Below, one piece after another: positions 55,077 through 64,000 of a DNA stretch of 64,000 nucleotides. The notes beneath the pieces were generated by a model. It saw only the letters and a program-made list of their open reading frames with translations. It made no database searches and was not told the origin of the DNA. Position 1 is the first letter of the stretch. Every line of letters starts with the position of its first letter. Both the position numbers and the translations under genes were made by a program. Source of the stretch: Gammaproteobacteria bacterium Ga0074134. GTDB lineage: Bacteria > Pseudomonadota > Gammaproteobacteria > Ga0077554 > Ga007554. Location: assembly GCA_001464965.1 (NCBI GenBank), contig LNEJ01000026.1:1-64000 (forward strand), given 5' to 3'.

Positions 55077-55234
55077 TGGCGCGCCTTACCAGGCAGATGC
55101 TGACGGGGGTGATTCTCTCCATGGGCGGGGCAGCGATGGGCCGTGCACCGGTGATGTCAGTATGGGGAGAGCAATTATCCACACAAGAAATCAATGATGT
55201 GGTGGCGTATCTTAGGACGATACTTGTGAAATAG
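55076..55234 (+). pseudogene. Cytochrome c C-terminal remnant
   Basis: A 52-codon frame that starts on the TAATG overlap with the cupredoxin gene. The product resembles the last 40-50 residues of a class I c-type cytochrome: GRAPVMSVWGEQLSTQEIND followed by VVAYLRTI, with a candidate axial Met in APVM. There is no signal peptide and no CxxCH, so it cannot bind haem. It looks like the tail of a third gene of this operon whose front was deleted. Confidence 0.65.
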
Positions 55235-55329
55235 GGGGCAGGGAATTTTGGCGCCGTCCTTCTACCTGAAAACGGCGATTGAAAACCATAAATCAGGGCA
55301 GCGCTCGACGCCCTGATCTACCTGACCAG

Positions 55330-56499
55330 CTACTCTAAACTCAGCGTCATACTAGATGATGTCGGGGCCGCACTCTTGATCTTTTCTCCTTCCTCGCTCT
55401 CCAGGCTCAATGCGCTTTCCTCGGTTTGCTTGCCCGCATTCTTTTCTTCCAGGCTGATGCGCAGACGCAAATTATTTTGCGAATCGGCATTGCGCAGCGC
55501 TTCTTCGAGTGTAATGCGGCCTTCCTTGTAAAGGTAATATAGTGCGGCATCGAAGGTTCGCATGCCTACATTCTCTGATTTGCTCATAATCTCCTTGATC
55601 TTGTGCATCTCGCCTTTGAGAATCAGGTCGCAGATCAGTGGCGTTCCGAGGAGTATTTCAATTGCGACGGTACGTTTGCCATCCACAGTGGGGATAAGGC
55701 GCTGTGAAATGATGGCACGGACATTGAGCGACAAGTCCATCAGCAACTGATGGCGCCGCTCTTCAGGAAAAAAGTTGATGATGCGATCCAGCGCCTGATT
55801 GGCATTGTTGGCATGTAACGTCGAGATGGCCAGATGGCCCGTTTCAGCGAAGGCAATCGCGTGCTCCATGGTCTCACGTTCGCGGATCTCGCCGATAAGA
55901 ATAACATCCGGGGCCTGACGCAGCGTGTTTTTCAGGGCATCTTCAAAGCTGTCGGTATCCACGCCCACTTCACGCTGATTGACTATGGATTTCTTGTGTT
56001 TATGAACGAATTCGATGGGGTCTTCGATGGTGACGATATGCCCGGCGCTGTTTGAGTTGCGGTAATCAATCAAGGATGCCAGAGAGGTGGATTTACCTGA
56101 GCCCGTGCCGCCGACAAAGAGGATCAAACCACGTTTTTGCATGATCACCTTGGTGAGTATGGATGGCAGATTGAGCTTTTCCATGTCTGGAATATCGGTT
56201 TTGATATTGCGAATCACCATCGCCACTTGATTGCGTTGCTTGAAAATATTGACGCGGAAACGGCCCACGCCCGGCTCGGATATGGCGAGATTCATTTCCG
56301 GTTTTTTCTCAAAGGCCGTGATCTGTTCCTGATTCATTACCCGGTACGCGATTTCCTTGACCGCATTGGGACTCATCGTGGCAGGCTCAAGGGGAGTAAG
56401 CACGCCCTGGATTTTGGCGCTGGGCGGCGCGCCGGTAGTCAGATAAAGATCCGAAGCGTCTTTCATGACCATGATTTTCAGGTAATCTTTAAATTCCAT
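55330..56499 (-). CDS. pilU: Type IV pilus retraction ATPase PilU
   Basis: 389 residues from ATG 56499 (MEFKDYLKIMVMKDASDLYL), with GGAGAAGG upstream; the longer frame runs into the divergent glnE leader. Walker A GGTGSGKSTSLASL, Asp box, Walker B DVILIGEIRERETMEHA and the His box GHLAISTLHANNANQALDRI. The N-terminus and the long, charged C-terminal tail match PilU rather than PilT. Works with PilT in pilus retraction and twitching. No pilT nearby. Confidence 0.93.
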   Translation of the reverse strand: MEFKDYLKIMVMKDASDLYLTTGAPPSAKIQGVLTPLEPATMSPNAVKEIAYRVMNQEQITAFEKKPEMNLAISEPGVGRFRVNIFKQRNQVAMVIRNIKTDIPDMEKLNLPSILTKVIMQKRGLILFVGGTGSGKSTSLASLIDYRNSNSAGHIVTIEDPIEFVHKHKKSIVNQREVGVDTDSFEDALKNTLRQAPDVILIGEIRERETMEHAIAFAETGHLAISTLHANNANQALDRIINFFPEERRHQLLMDLSLNVRAIISQRLIPTVDGKRTVAIEILLGTPLICDLILKGEMHKIKEIMSKSENVGMRTFDAALYYLYKEGRITLEEALRNADSQNNLRLRISLEEKNAGKQTEESALSLESEEGEKIKSAAPTSSSMTLSLE

Positions 56500-56635
56500 A
56501 CGTCCTTCTCCAAAAGCATTCTGATGGCCTATTGGGTTATAGTTGTAATTATTATCGGCGTTGAGGAGGGGCAGCTTAAGCGGCGGCAAAAAAACTCACG
56601 CCACCCTTGCCTGTATGAGAAAAACGAGACACGCG

Positions 56636-59509
56636 ATGACGGACAACATTAAAGCCCTGCCCGCGGCATTGCAGGCACGCATTGATAGCTATCTGGATGC
56701 CTTTGCGGAGGCCCAGAACAACGCAGGCGTTCGTATATCCAGCCATACAGAGTTGTTGCCGAAGATCCATGAGGCATGGGCCTATAGCGACTTTGTGGCG
56801 CAAAATTGCGTGCGCCATCCGCAAATGCTCGGTGATCTTCTGGACAGCGGCGATCTGCTCAGGGCCTACCCGCCAGAGGAATATCGGCTCAAGCTCCAGG
56901 CTGCCCTTGATGGCGTACACGATGAAAAGCGTCTCAGCGCCGTGCTGCGCATCCTGCGGCGGCGCGAGATGGTGCGTATCGCCTGCCGCGACCTGGCGAG
57001 CTGGGCAGAACTGGAGGAGACCCTGCGTGAACAATCGTGGCTGGCGGAGGCCTGTCTGGATGTTGCCTTACAACATCTGCATGACTGGCAGCGCACAGAA
57101 GCGGGCGACCCTCTGGCGGAAGACGGCAGCCTGCAAGCGCTCGTCGTCTTGGGTATGGGCAAGCTCGGGGGACAGGAGCTGAATTTTTCTTCGGATATCG
57201 ATCTCATTTTCGCCTACCCCGAAGAAGGCCAGACCAATGGACCGCGCACCTTGAGCAATCAGGAATATTTCACTCGCCTTGGCCGACGCCTGATCAGCGC
57301 CATCAGCGATTTCACCGCTGAGGGTTTCGTATTCCGCGTCGACATGCGCCTGCGCCCTTATGGCGAGAGTGGGCCGCTTGCGATGAGTTTTGACGCGCTG
57401 GAGGAGTATTACCAGACCCACGGGCGCGAATGGGAGCGTTACGCGATGATCAAGGCGCGCGCCGTGGCCGGTGACGTGACTGCGGGAGAACGCCTGATGC
57501 AGCGCCTGCGCCCGTTCGTCTACCGCCGCTACCTGGATTTCGGCACCTTCGAGGCATTGCGCGAGATGAAGGAAATGATCCGCCGCGAGATCGAGCGCAA
57601 AGGACTCCACGGCAACATCAAGCTCGGCTCGGGCGGCATCCGCGAGATCGAATTCATCGGCCAGGCCTTTCAGTTGATACGCGGCGGGCGCGAGCCGGAA
57701 CTGCAGGAGCGGCAGATCCTACGCGTCCTGAAACTGCTCGCCAGCCGCGGTGATTTACCGGAGTATGTGACGCATGCATTAACTGTAGCCTATGTATTCC
57801 TGCGCCGCACCGAAAACCGTTTGCAGGAATTCGCCGATCAACAGACCCATACGTTGCCAACCGATGATACAGGCCGCCTGCGCCTGGCGGCCTCGATGGG
57901 GCATGATGATTGGGCGGCTTTTTCGCGTGCTCTTGAGAAGCATACGCGTGTGGTCCATGAGCATTTCGAACAAGTCTTCGCCGCGCCGCAAACAGCCGAG
58001 GCTGGAACGCCTGATCTCACCGCCGTCTGGCGCGGCGCCCTGGATGAAGCCCAGGCACGCGCTGCCCTCCAGGCCACGGGATTTAGCGACACCGAAGAGG
58101 CACTGCGCCTGTGCGCACGCCTGCGCGAAGGCCATGTCTACCGCGTTCTGAGCGCCCAGGGCCGCGAGCGTATGGATCGCCTGATGCCGTTGCTGCTCGG
58201 CGCGGTAACCATGACCCTTCAGCCCACCGTTACGCTGCTGCGCCTGACCAGCCTGCTGGAGGCCGTCGCCCGGCGCACAGCTTATCTGGCGCTGCTGGTG
58301 GAGAATCCGCTGGCGCTATCGCAACTGGTCAAGTTATGCGCCGCGAGCCCCTGGCTTGCCAGCCTGCTGACCCGTCATCCGCTACTGCTTGATGAATTGC
58401 TTGATCCGCGCAGCCTTTATAAACCACTGGGCCGGACCGAGCTGGAACACGAGCTACGTGTGCGCCTGCACGCCATCCCACCCAATGATCTGGAACAACA
58501 GATGGAGGCGTTGCGCCAGATCAAGCAGGCTGCCGTGCTGCACGTAGCCGCAGCGGATGTGGCTGGTGCGATGCCGCTGATGGTGGTAAGCGACCATCTC
58601 ACCGAAATCGCCGAAGTGATGCTGGAGCAGGTGTTGTCACTCGCGTGGCACCACCTCACAGAGCGCCATGGCCGCCCTCAGTGCAACAGCGACGGACAAA
58701 TCCGCGAGCCTGGCTTTGCCATCATTGGCTATGGCAAGCTGGGCGGCATCGAGCTGAGCTATGGTTCCGATCTGGACCTGGTGTTTCTGCATGACAGCGC
58801 GGGTGAAGAGCAATACACGAGCGGCCCCAAAGTCATCGACAACGCGGTATTTTTCGCCCGCCTCGGCCAGCGCATCATCCACATCCTCAATACCCAGACA
58901 CCGGCGGGCGTGCTCTATGAGGTGGATACGCGGCTACGTCCGAGCGGTGCCTCCGGTCTGCTGGTAAGTGATGTGGAGGCTTACACGGCTTATCAGCGCA
59001 ACCAGGCCTGGACCTGGGAACACCAGGCGATGGTGCGGGCGCGGGTCGTGGCCGGAAATGACGAGATTAACGAACGTTTCACCGCCTTGCGCCACGAAAT
59101 CCTGTCACGCCGCCGTGATCCCGCCACGCTGCGCCGCGAGGTACGCGAGATGCGCGAACGTATGCGCCGCGAACTCGCCAGCCGTAAACCCGGCTGTTTC
59201 GACCTCAAACAGCACCCCGGAGGTATCGCGGACATCGAATTTATGGTCCAATATGGGGTTTTGGCTTGGGCCTGCGATCACCCCGCGCTACTGCGTTTTA
59301 CCGATAATATCCGCCAGTTACAAGGCTTTCTTGACGCCGGATTGATGCCGGAGGCGGATGTGCAGCGGCTGAGCGAAGCCTACCGCGCCTACCGCGCGGC
59401 CGTGCACCGCCTCACCTTGCAGGACGAACCGGCAGTGGTGGCCGATAGCGAGTTCCGGGAATACCGAGATGGGGTTGAAGGAATCTGGCGCAGGATGATG
59501 GAAGACTGA
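56636..59509 (+). CDS. glnE: Glutamine-synthetase adenylyltransferase/deadenylylase GlnE
   Basis: 957 residues from ATG 56636. Two nucleotidyltransferase domains are recognisable: the N-terminal deadenylylase with GMGKLGGQELNFSSDIDLIF and the C-terminal adenylylase with GYGKLGGIELSYGSDLDLVF. Other conserved pieces are GSGGIREIEFIGQ, KQHPGGIADIEFMVQ and ALTVAYVFLRRTENRLQ. Adjusts glutamine synthetase activity to nitrogen status under PII control. Divergent from pilU and 33 bp upstream of ilvE. Confidence 0.97.
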   Translation: MTDNIKALPAALQARIDSYLDAFAEAQNNAGVRISSHTELLPKIHEAWAYSDFVAQNCVRHPQMLGDLLDSGDLLRAYPPEEYRLKLQAALDGVHDEKRLSAVLRILRRREMVRIACRDLASWAELEETLREQSWLAEACLDVALQHLHDWQRTEAGDPLAEDGSLQALVVLGMGKLGGQELNFSSDIDLIFAYPEEGQTNGPRTLSNQEYFTRLGRRLISAISDFTAEGFVFRVDMRLRPYGESGPLAMSFDALEEYYQTHGREWERYAMIKARAVAGDVTAGERLMQRLRPFVYRRYLDFGTFEALREMKEMIRREIERKGLHGNIKLGSGGIREIEFIGQAFQLIRGGREPELQERQILRVLKLLASRGDLPEYVTHALTVAYVFLRRTENRLQEFADQQTHTLPTDDTGRLRLAASMGHDDWAAFSRALEKHTRVVHEHFEQVFAAPQTAEAGTPDLTAVWRGALDEAQARAALQATGFSDTEEALRLCARLREGHVYRVLSAQGRERMDRLMPLLLGAVTMTLQPTVTLLRLTSLLEAVARRTAYLALLVENPLALSQLVKLCAASPWLASLLTRHPLLLDELLDPRSLYKPLGRTELEHELRVRLHAIPPNDLEQQMEALRQIKQAAVLHVAAADVAGAMPLMVVSDHLTEIAEVMLEQVLSLAWHHLTERHGRPQCNSDGQIREPGFAIIGYGKLGGIELSYGSDLDLVFLHDSAGEEQYTSGPKVIDNAVFFARLGQRIIHILNTQTPAGVLYEVDTRLRPSGASGLLVSDVEAYTAYQRNQAWTWEHQAMVRARVVAGNDEINERFTALRHEILSRRRDPATLRREVREMRERMRRELASRKPGCFDLKQHPGGIADIEFMVQYGVLAWACDHPALLRFTDNIRQLQGFLDAGLMPEADVQRLSEAYRAYRAAVHRLTLQDEPAVVADSEFREYRDGVEGIWRRMMED

Positions 59510-59542
59510 GGTTATCACGTAGTATTGAGGAGCACCTGCATA

Positions 59543-60463
59543 ATGACGATGGCTGACCGCGACGGCGTGATCTGGCTGGACGGGGAAATGGTTCCCTGGC
59601 GCGAGGCGAAGGTACATGTACTGACGCACACCCTGCACTACGGCATGGGGGTGTTCGAGGGCGTGCGCGCCTATCAAACCAGCCGCGGCGCGGCGATTTT
59701 CCGGCTTGATGCCCATACCAACCGGCTGTTCCGCTCCGCGCATATCATGGGCATGGCGATGCCCTACGACAAGGCCACACTGAACGAGGCCACCCGCGCC
59801 GTGGTGCGTGAAAATGGCCTGGATTCGTGCTACATACGGCCCATGTGTTTTTATGGCGCCGAGGGCATGGGGCTGCGCGCCGACAACCTGAAGGTACATG
59901 TCATGATCGCGGCCTGGCCGTGGGGAGCCTATCTGGGCGCGGAAAACATGGAGAAAGGCCTGCGCGTGAAGACTTCATCTTTCACACGCCATCATGTCAA
60001 CATCACCATGTGCAAGGCCAAGGCCAATGGCAACTACATCAATTCGATGCTAGCCCTGCGCGAGGCGCTGTCATGCGGTTGCGACGAGGCTCTGCTGCTC
60101 GACGCCGAGGGTTATGTATCCGAAGGCAGCAGTGAAAACGTCTTCATCATACGCGACGGCATGCTCTATACACCGGAGCTGACCTCGGCGCTGGACGGCA
60201 TCACCCGCGACACCCTCTTTACTCTGGCTGCCGAGATCGGCCTGCCGGTGCATGAAAAACGCATCACCCGTGATGAAGTGTATATCGCCGACGAGGCGTT
60301 CTTCACCGGCACCGCCGCCGAGGTGACGCCGATCCGCGAGGTGGACGGGCGCGCCATCGGCGGTGGCAGCCGCGGCCCCATCACCGAGCGCTTGCAGACG
60401 CTCTATTTCGACCAGGTACATGGGCGCCGCGAAGATCATCCCGAATGGCTAACATTGGTGTAA
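59543..60463 (+). CDS. ilvE: Branched-chain amino-acid aminotransferase IlvE
   Basis: 306 residues from ATG 59543 (GAGGAG upstream). PLP class IV enzyme for Leu, Ile and Val. Characteristic are HYGMGVFEGVRAYQT, YIRPMCFYGAEGMGL, the catalytic Lys in ITMCKAKANGNYINSMLA, EALLLDAEGYVSEGSSENVF and FFTGTAAEVTPIREVDGR. Part of glnE-ilvE-zf-CHCC-waaF-waaC, a set seen in Pseudomonas. Confidence 0.96.
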   Translation: MTMADRDGVIWLDGEMVPWREAKVHVLTHTLHYGMGVFEGVRAYQTSRGAAIFRLDAHTNRLFRSAHIMGMAMPYDKATLNEATRAVVRENGLDSCYIRPMCFYGAEGMGLRADNLKVHVMIAAWPWGAYLGAENMEKGLRVKTSSFTRHHVNITMCKAKANGNYINSMLALREALSCGCDEALLLDAEGYVSEGSSENVFIIRDGMLYTPELTSALDGITRDTLFTLAAEIGLPVHEKRITRDEVYIADEAFFTGTAAEVTPIREVDGRAIGGGSRGPITERLQTLYFDQVHGRREDHPEWLTLV

Positions 60464-60475
60464 AAGGAGAATCGA

Positions 60476-60691
60476 GTGTCACAGCACAATACCGCCGCTT
60501 CCAGCCAGGCCAAGCGCATCGAACCCAACGCACAGAACCACTACGAGGTAACGCGCGCCGACCTGCCCCTGCATTGCCCGATGGACAGCATGAGCCTGTG
60601 GAACTCCCACCCGCGCGTGTACCTGCCGATTGAGGCAACGGGTAAGGCAAAGTGCCCGTATTGCGGGGCGGAGTATGCACTCAAGGATTAA
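60476..60691 (+). CDS. zf-CHCC zinc-finger protein
   Basis: 71 residues starting at GTG 60476 with AAGGAG upstream. Conserved C-terminal half LHCPMDSMSLWNSHPRVYL followed by CPYCGAEYAL, giving a Cys-His-Cys-Cys zinc site related to the NDUFS6 subunit of complex I. Found next to ilvE in many proteobacteria; role unknown. Confidence 0.9.
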   Translation: MSQHNTAASSQAKRIEPNAQNHYEVTRADLPLHCPMDSMSLWNSHPRVYLPIEATGKAKCPYCGAEYALKD

Positions 60692-60712
60692 GATGCCCGC
60701 ACCGCACGCGCA

Positions 60713-61750
60713 ATGTCACCCCTATTAGTTGTCGGCCCGTCCTGGGTGGGCGATATGGTCATGGCGCAGAGCCTATTCAAAACACTGAAGCAGCGTTCGC
60801 CGGAGACACCTATCGATGTCCTGGCACCGGCCTGGAGCGAGGCCCTGACGGCACGCATGCCCGAGGTGCGGCGCTCCATTGTGATGCCGCTGGGGCATGG
60901 TCAGTTGCAATTGCGTGAGCGCTATCGGCTCGGACGCGAGCTGCAAACGGCGGGCTATGGACAGGCCATCGTGCTGCCCAATTCCTGGAAGTCTGCGTTG
61001 ATCCCGTTTTTTGCCCGCATCCCGCGCCGCACCGGCTATCTGGGTGAAGCCCGCTGGGGATTGCTCAATGATGCCCGGCGCCTCGACAAAGCCGCCTTGC
61101 CAATGACCGTACAGCGTTTTGTTGCCCTGGGTATCGAACCGGGCCAGTCTTTGCCGAAGCCCTTACCACCGCCTTCTCTAGTCGTGACGCCATCATCGGC
61201 AACCCAAGCTGTACAACGCCTGCAACTGGAGGTCGATTCGCGGCCGATACTTGCACTCTGCCCAGGCGCCGAGTTTGGCGCGGCCAAGCGCTGGCCTCAG
61301 GAGTATTACGCCGAGGTTGCGAAATCCTTGCTAGCGCGCGGCTGGCAGGTGTGGCTGTTCGGTTCGGAAAAGGACACCTCTATCACCGATGCGGTCAAAC
61401 GTAGCGCCACTGGCGCGATCAAACATGGCGCAGGTGCAGACTGCATCGACCTGGCGGGCCGCACCACATTGGCGGAAGCGGTGGATTTGCTGTCACTGGC
61501 GGCATTGGTCGTGAGCAATGATTCAGGCCTGATGCACGTGGCTGCGGCGCTGGGGCGCAAGCTGATCGCGATCTATGGCTCATCCGACCCTGGCTTCACC
61601 CCGCCACTGAGCGGCACGGCCCGCATCTTGCGCCTGGGACTGGAGTGCAGCCCATGCTTCCAGCGCGAGTGCCCGTTGGGACATCTGAAATGCCTGAGAG
61701 AAATCGGCCCCGCACAAGTGCTGCAAATCGTCACCGAAATGACGGCATGA
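60713..61750 (+). CDS. waaF: LPS heptosyltransferase II WaaF
   Basis: 345 residues, GT9 family, adds the second heptose to the LPS inner core. N-terminus MSPLLVVGPSWVGDMVMAQSL with the glycosyl-acceptor site; donor-binding pieces are CPGAEFGAAKRWP, AGRTTLAEAVDLLSLA, VVSNDSGLMHVAAALG and IYGSSDPGFTPP. 21 bp after the zinc-finger gene and overlapping waaC. Confidence 0.95.
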   Translation: MSPLLVVGPSWVGDMVMAQSLFKTLKQRSPETPIDVLAPAWSEALTARMPEVRRSIVMPLGHGQLQLRERYRLGRELQTAGYGQAIVLPNSWKSALIPFFARIPRRTGYLGEARWGLLNDARRLDKAALPMTVQRFVALGIEPGQSLPKPLPPPSLVVTPSSATQAVQRLQLEVDSRPILALCPGAEFGAAKRWPQEYYAEVAKSLLARGWQVWLFGSEKDTSITDAVKRSATGAIKHGAGADCIDLAGRTTLAEAVDLLSLAALVVSNDSGLMHVAAALGRKLIAIYGSSDPGFTPPLSGTARILRLGLECSPCFQRECPLGHLKCLREIGPAQVLQIVTEMTA

Positions 61751-62769
61751 ATGTCTTGATCGTAAAAATGTCCTCCCTGGGTGACGTGGTGCATACGCTG
61801 CCGGCGCTCACTGATGCGCAGCGTGCCTTGCCAGGGATACGTTTCGACTGGGTAGTTGAAGAGGCCTTCGCCGAGATCCCCACGTGGCACCCCGCTGTGG
61901 ACAGAGTAATCCCGGTGTCGCTGCGGCGCTGGCGCAAGCACCCGTGGCGCAGCCTGGGTTCCGATGAATGGCGCGCATTCCGCAAGACACTGGGTGAGCG
62001 CACCTATGATTACATCATCGACGCACAGGGCTTGATAAAAAGCGCCCTGATAACGCGGCTGGGCCACGGTATTCGTTGTGGATTCGACCGCGACTCCGCA
62101 CGTGAATCTGTGGCGGCACTGCTATATCAACAGCGTTATGAAGTTGCCAGGAATATGCATGCTGTCGAACGGATACGCCGTCTCTTCGCCCTGGCTCTCG
62201 GTTATCCGCCCCCGACGCAAGTCGGGGACTACGGCATAGACAAGAGCAGGTTTACCGCCGCGCCCATGGAGCGCCCCTATCTGGTCTTTCTACACGGCAC
62301 CACCTGGCCCACCAAACACTGGCCGGAGAGTTATTGGACGGCGCTGGCGTGCCTGTGCCGCGATGCGGGCTATAATATTTATCTGCCCTGGGGCAATGAC
62401 GCTGAACGGCTGCGTGCCGAACGTATCGCAAACTCAGCGCCCGGCACACAGGTACTGCCACGCATGGAGCTAAACCAACTCGCCGGGGTATTGGCAGGCG
62501 CGCGGGCCGTGGCGGGGGTGGACACTGGCCTTGCTCACATCGCAGCGGCGTTGGCGGTGCCATCGGTCACCCTGTACGGCGCCACCTCGCCGCAACGCAC
62601 CGGCACTTACGGACAGGGGCAGATACACCTTTGCGCGGATTTTAGTTGTTCGCCCTGTCTGAACCGGCGGTGCACCTACACCGGCGACGCACCAGTACAA
62701 TCAGCCTGTTACCAAACCCTATCACCTGAGCGAGCATGGGAAGCGTTGCATGAGATTCTAGGCCGATGA
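61747..62769 (+). CDS. waaC: LPS heptosyltransferase I WaaC
   Basis: 340 residues from ATG 61747, which overlaps the waaF stop. GT9 family, adds the first heptose to Kdo. Conserved segments are MNVLIVKMSSLGDVVHTLPAL (in part), VEEAFAEIPTWHPAVDRVIPV, HGTTWPTKHWPESYWTAL, AGVDTGLAHIAAALAVP and TLYGATSPQRTG. A putative deacetylase gene overlaps its end by 4 bp. Confidence 0.95.
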   Translation: MNVLIVKMSSLGDVVHTLPALTDAQRALPGIRFDWVVEEAFAEIPTWHPAVDRVIPVSLRRWRKHPWRSLGSDEWRAFRKTLGERTYDYIIDAQGLIKSALITRLGHGIRCGFDRDSARESVAALLYQQRYEVARNMHAVERIRRLFALALGYPPPTQVGDYGIDKSRFTAAPMERPYLVFLHGTTWPTKHWPESYWTALACLCRDAGYNIYLPWGNDAERLRAERIANSAPGTQVLPRMELNQLAGVLAGARAVAGVDTGLAHIAAALAVPSVTLYGATSPQRTGTYGQGQIHLCADFSCSPCLNRRCTYTGDAPVQSACYQTLSPERAWEALHEILGR

Positions 62770-63299
62770 ACACAATACCCATCCTCATGTACCACAACCT
62801 CGGCCACCCGCCCCAGGGCGCGAAGCTGCGCAACCTCTACGTGCGCGCCGGGGCCTTCGCCCGGCAAATGCGCCTGTTACGCCTGTTAGGTTTCAAGGGC
62901 CTGTCAATGTCCGCCGCCATGCCTTATCTGCGCGGCGAAACAGCCGGGCGCGTGGCAGTGATCACCTTTGACGACGGATACCTGGATACCCTTGAGACCG
63001 CTTTGCCGGTAGTGCGCACCCACGGTTTCAGCGCCACCTGTTACGTGGTCAGCAGGCGCACGGGACAATACAATGACTGGGACGCGGTCGCCCTGAACGT
63101 GCGCAAACCGCTCATGAGTGCCGCGCAGGTGCGGGAATGGCAGGCGGCCGGCATGGAAGTGGGCGCGCACTCGCGTACCCATCCCCACCTGCCAACCTGC
63201 ACGGATGCCGAATTGCAGGCCGAAGTGGCGAGCAGCAAGACCGACCTAGAAGACCTCATCGAGACACCCGTTACCCAATTCTGTTACCGATATGGGTAG
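62766..63299 (+). pseudogene. Polysaccharide deacetylase, truncated
   Basis: 177 codons of a NodB-type (CE4) deacetylase. The metal and catalytic motifs are present: ITFDDGYLDTLE (Asp-Asp) and MEVGAHSRTHPHL (two His), with the N-terminal IPILMYHNLG. The frame stops at TAG 63297-63299 right after QFCYRYG, where intact relatives (250 or more residues) read YPYG and continue. The next codons in this frame (HND, SVRR) still look family-like before another stop, so the gene appears decayed rather than short. It overlaps waaC by 4 bp and may still be translated. Confidence 0.7.
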
Positions 63300-63500
63300 C
63301 ACAACGATTCAGTGCGCCGATAAATTGCCCGGCGTCTTGCTCAGATATTGGAGGGCGGCGACGAAGGCCAAGCGCCCGTCATGCCTGCTGCTGAATAAAA
63401 CATCGTAATGCGTATCGCCCTGATCACCACCACAATCATCCCGCTGCGTTGGCGGTCGTTCTAGAAAGTTGAATAAATCGGAGACTCCCTAAATACAGGA
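63300..63500. other. Gene-remnant stretch between convergent genes
   Basis: After the deacetylase stop there is degenerate coding-like sequence. At 63408 an 18-codon frame beginning MRIALITTT, followed by IIPLRWRSF and a stop, looks like the first residues of a GT4-type glycosyltransferase cut off early. No terminator was found. Confidence 0.3.
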
Positions 63501-64000
63501 CTAAGGCTGACGCAGGTGGTGGTGTTGCATTTCCCATAACTTGAGGTATTTGTAATAGGTGCTTTCGGCATTGGCAATAGCAAGGATCAGTCCTGGCCGA
63601 CCATCCAAAAAACCCAGATTGAACAGATAGGTACGCACAAATGCCCACATACCGTGACCTATGGCCGCCCTCAGCGAGCCGCGTTTGCCCCTCGCATATA
63701 AATCGCGGGCGCTGCCACTGGAATAGCGATTTATTTTCTCCACCACGGCATGATAGTTAAGATAGCTGTAATGAATCATTGGCTCCTTTAGATGGCCGAC
63801 GGGTTCTTGCGTGGCAAGGTGGGCATGAATTTCATGGCTGGTGAAGCTCGCGCTGCCTTTCCTGAACAAGCGCCGGGTACGATCCGGCCACCAGCCCGAA
63901 TGCCCCATGAATCGCGTCACGAACAAGGAGCGGCGTGGCACGTCGAAAACCTTGTACTGATCGACCCTGATGGCTTCGAGGATTTCAGCGGCAAGTTCCG
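63501..64000 (-). CDS. Glycosyltransferase family 2, WaaE/KdtX-like (partial, 5' end outside window)
   Basis: The frame is open from the right edge of the window to the stop at 63501, so about 165 C-terminal residues are seen and the catalytic GT-A part lies beyond 64000. The visible part (YKVFDVPRRSLFVTRFMGHS, GWWPDRTRRLFRKGSASF, HYSYLNYHAVVEKINRYSS, GKRGSLRAAIGHGMWAFVRTY, NAESTYYKYLKLWEM) is typical of the C-terminal region of LPS-core glucosyltransferases of the WaaE type. Orientation is opposite to the waa genes. Confidence 0.85.
   Translation of the reverse strand, partial: ELAAEILEAIRVDQYKVFDVPRRSLFVTRFMGHSGWWPDRTRRLFRKGSASFTSHEIHAHLATQEPVGHLKEPMIHYSYLNYHAVVEKINRYSSGSARDLYARGKRGSLRAAIGHGMWAFVRTYLFNLGFLDGRPGLILAIANAESTYYKYLKLWEMQHHHLRQP

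Overview
The window is bacterial chromosome from a gammaproteobacterium. The markers are the block glnE-ilvE-waaF-waaC, the block aroQ-accB-accC-prmA, the overlap dusB-fis next to purH, crp beside a yhfA-type OsmC gene, and a CIRCE-controlled groESL. The respiratory gene content (alternative complex III, a pentahaem cytochrome, MauG-type peroxidase, DsbD/TlpA) together with glcF, gph and rpe fits an aerobic or facultative, possibly chemolithoautotrophic (for example sulfur-oxidising) lineage. That last point is inference: no RuBisCO, Sox or Dsr gene is present.

Layout. 1-5.2 kb is a decayed accessory edge: a SIR2-like gene with an in-frame stop near the window edge, a palindromic repeat fused to the last third of an RND efflux pump, its intact outer-membrane partner, and a six-helix chemoreceptor. 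5.4-16.8 kb carries housekeeping genes (purH, fis, dusB, glcF, coq7, speD, osmC, crp), a large secreted S1C protease and a DUF5666 lipoprotein. 17-22.7 kb is one minus-strand operon, rpe-gph-trpE-DUF2283-trpG-trpD-trpC. 22.8-24.1 kb holds a DUF3530 hydrolase and a CopD-like membrane protein. 24.3-29.6 kb holds two paralogous surface proteins of over 800 residues, each with a CSLREA start, beta-helix repeats, a DUF11 domain and a GlyGly-CTERM-like tail. 29.9-37.6 kb is a seven-gene alternative complex III operon, actA-B1-B2-C-D-E-F, with actB split in two. After a 745-bp gene-free stretch come a DegS-type protease, an ISAs1 transposase remnant, a frameshifted ankyrin gene and tRNA-Gln(CUG). 41.2-51.4 kb is rpsI-rplM, a NodIJ-type ABC exporter, a thioredoxin-like ferredoxin, a DUF3426 protein, prmA, accC, accB, aroQ, tlpA, dsbD and cutA, all on the minus strand. 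groESL, a MauG-like peroxidase with a cupredoxin and a cytochrome c remnant, pilU, glnE, ilvE and the waaF-waaC heptosyltransferases follow. The window ends with a truncated polysaccharide deacetylase and a partial glycosyltransferase.

How the genes work together. Electrons from quinol would pass through the Act complex to a periplasmic carrier. DsbD/TlpA would keep periplasmic thiols reduced for cytochrome c maturation. Gph and a GlcF-type iron-sulfur protein could recycle 2-phosphoglycolate, with Rpe in the pentose-phosphate or Calvin pathway. The intergenic regions carry at least five different palindromic repeat families, several matching common proteobacterial intergenic repeats. No CRISPR array, prophage or complete insertion sequence was seen.
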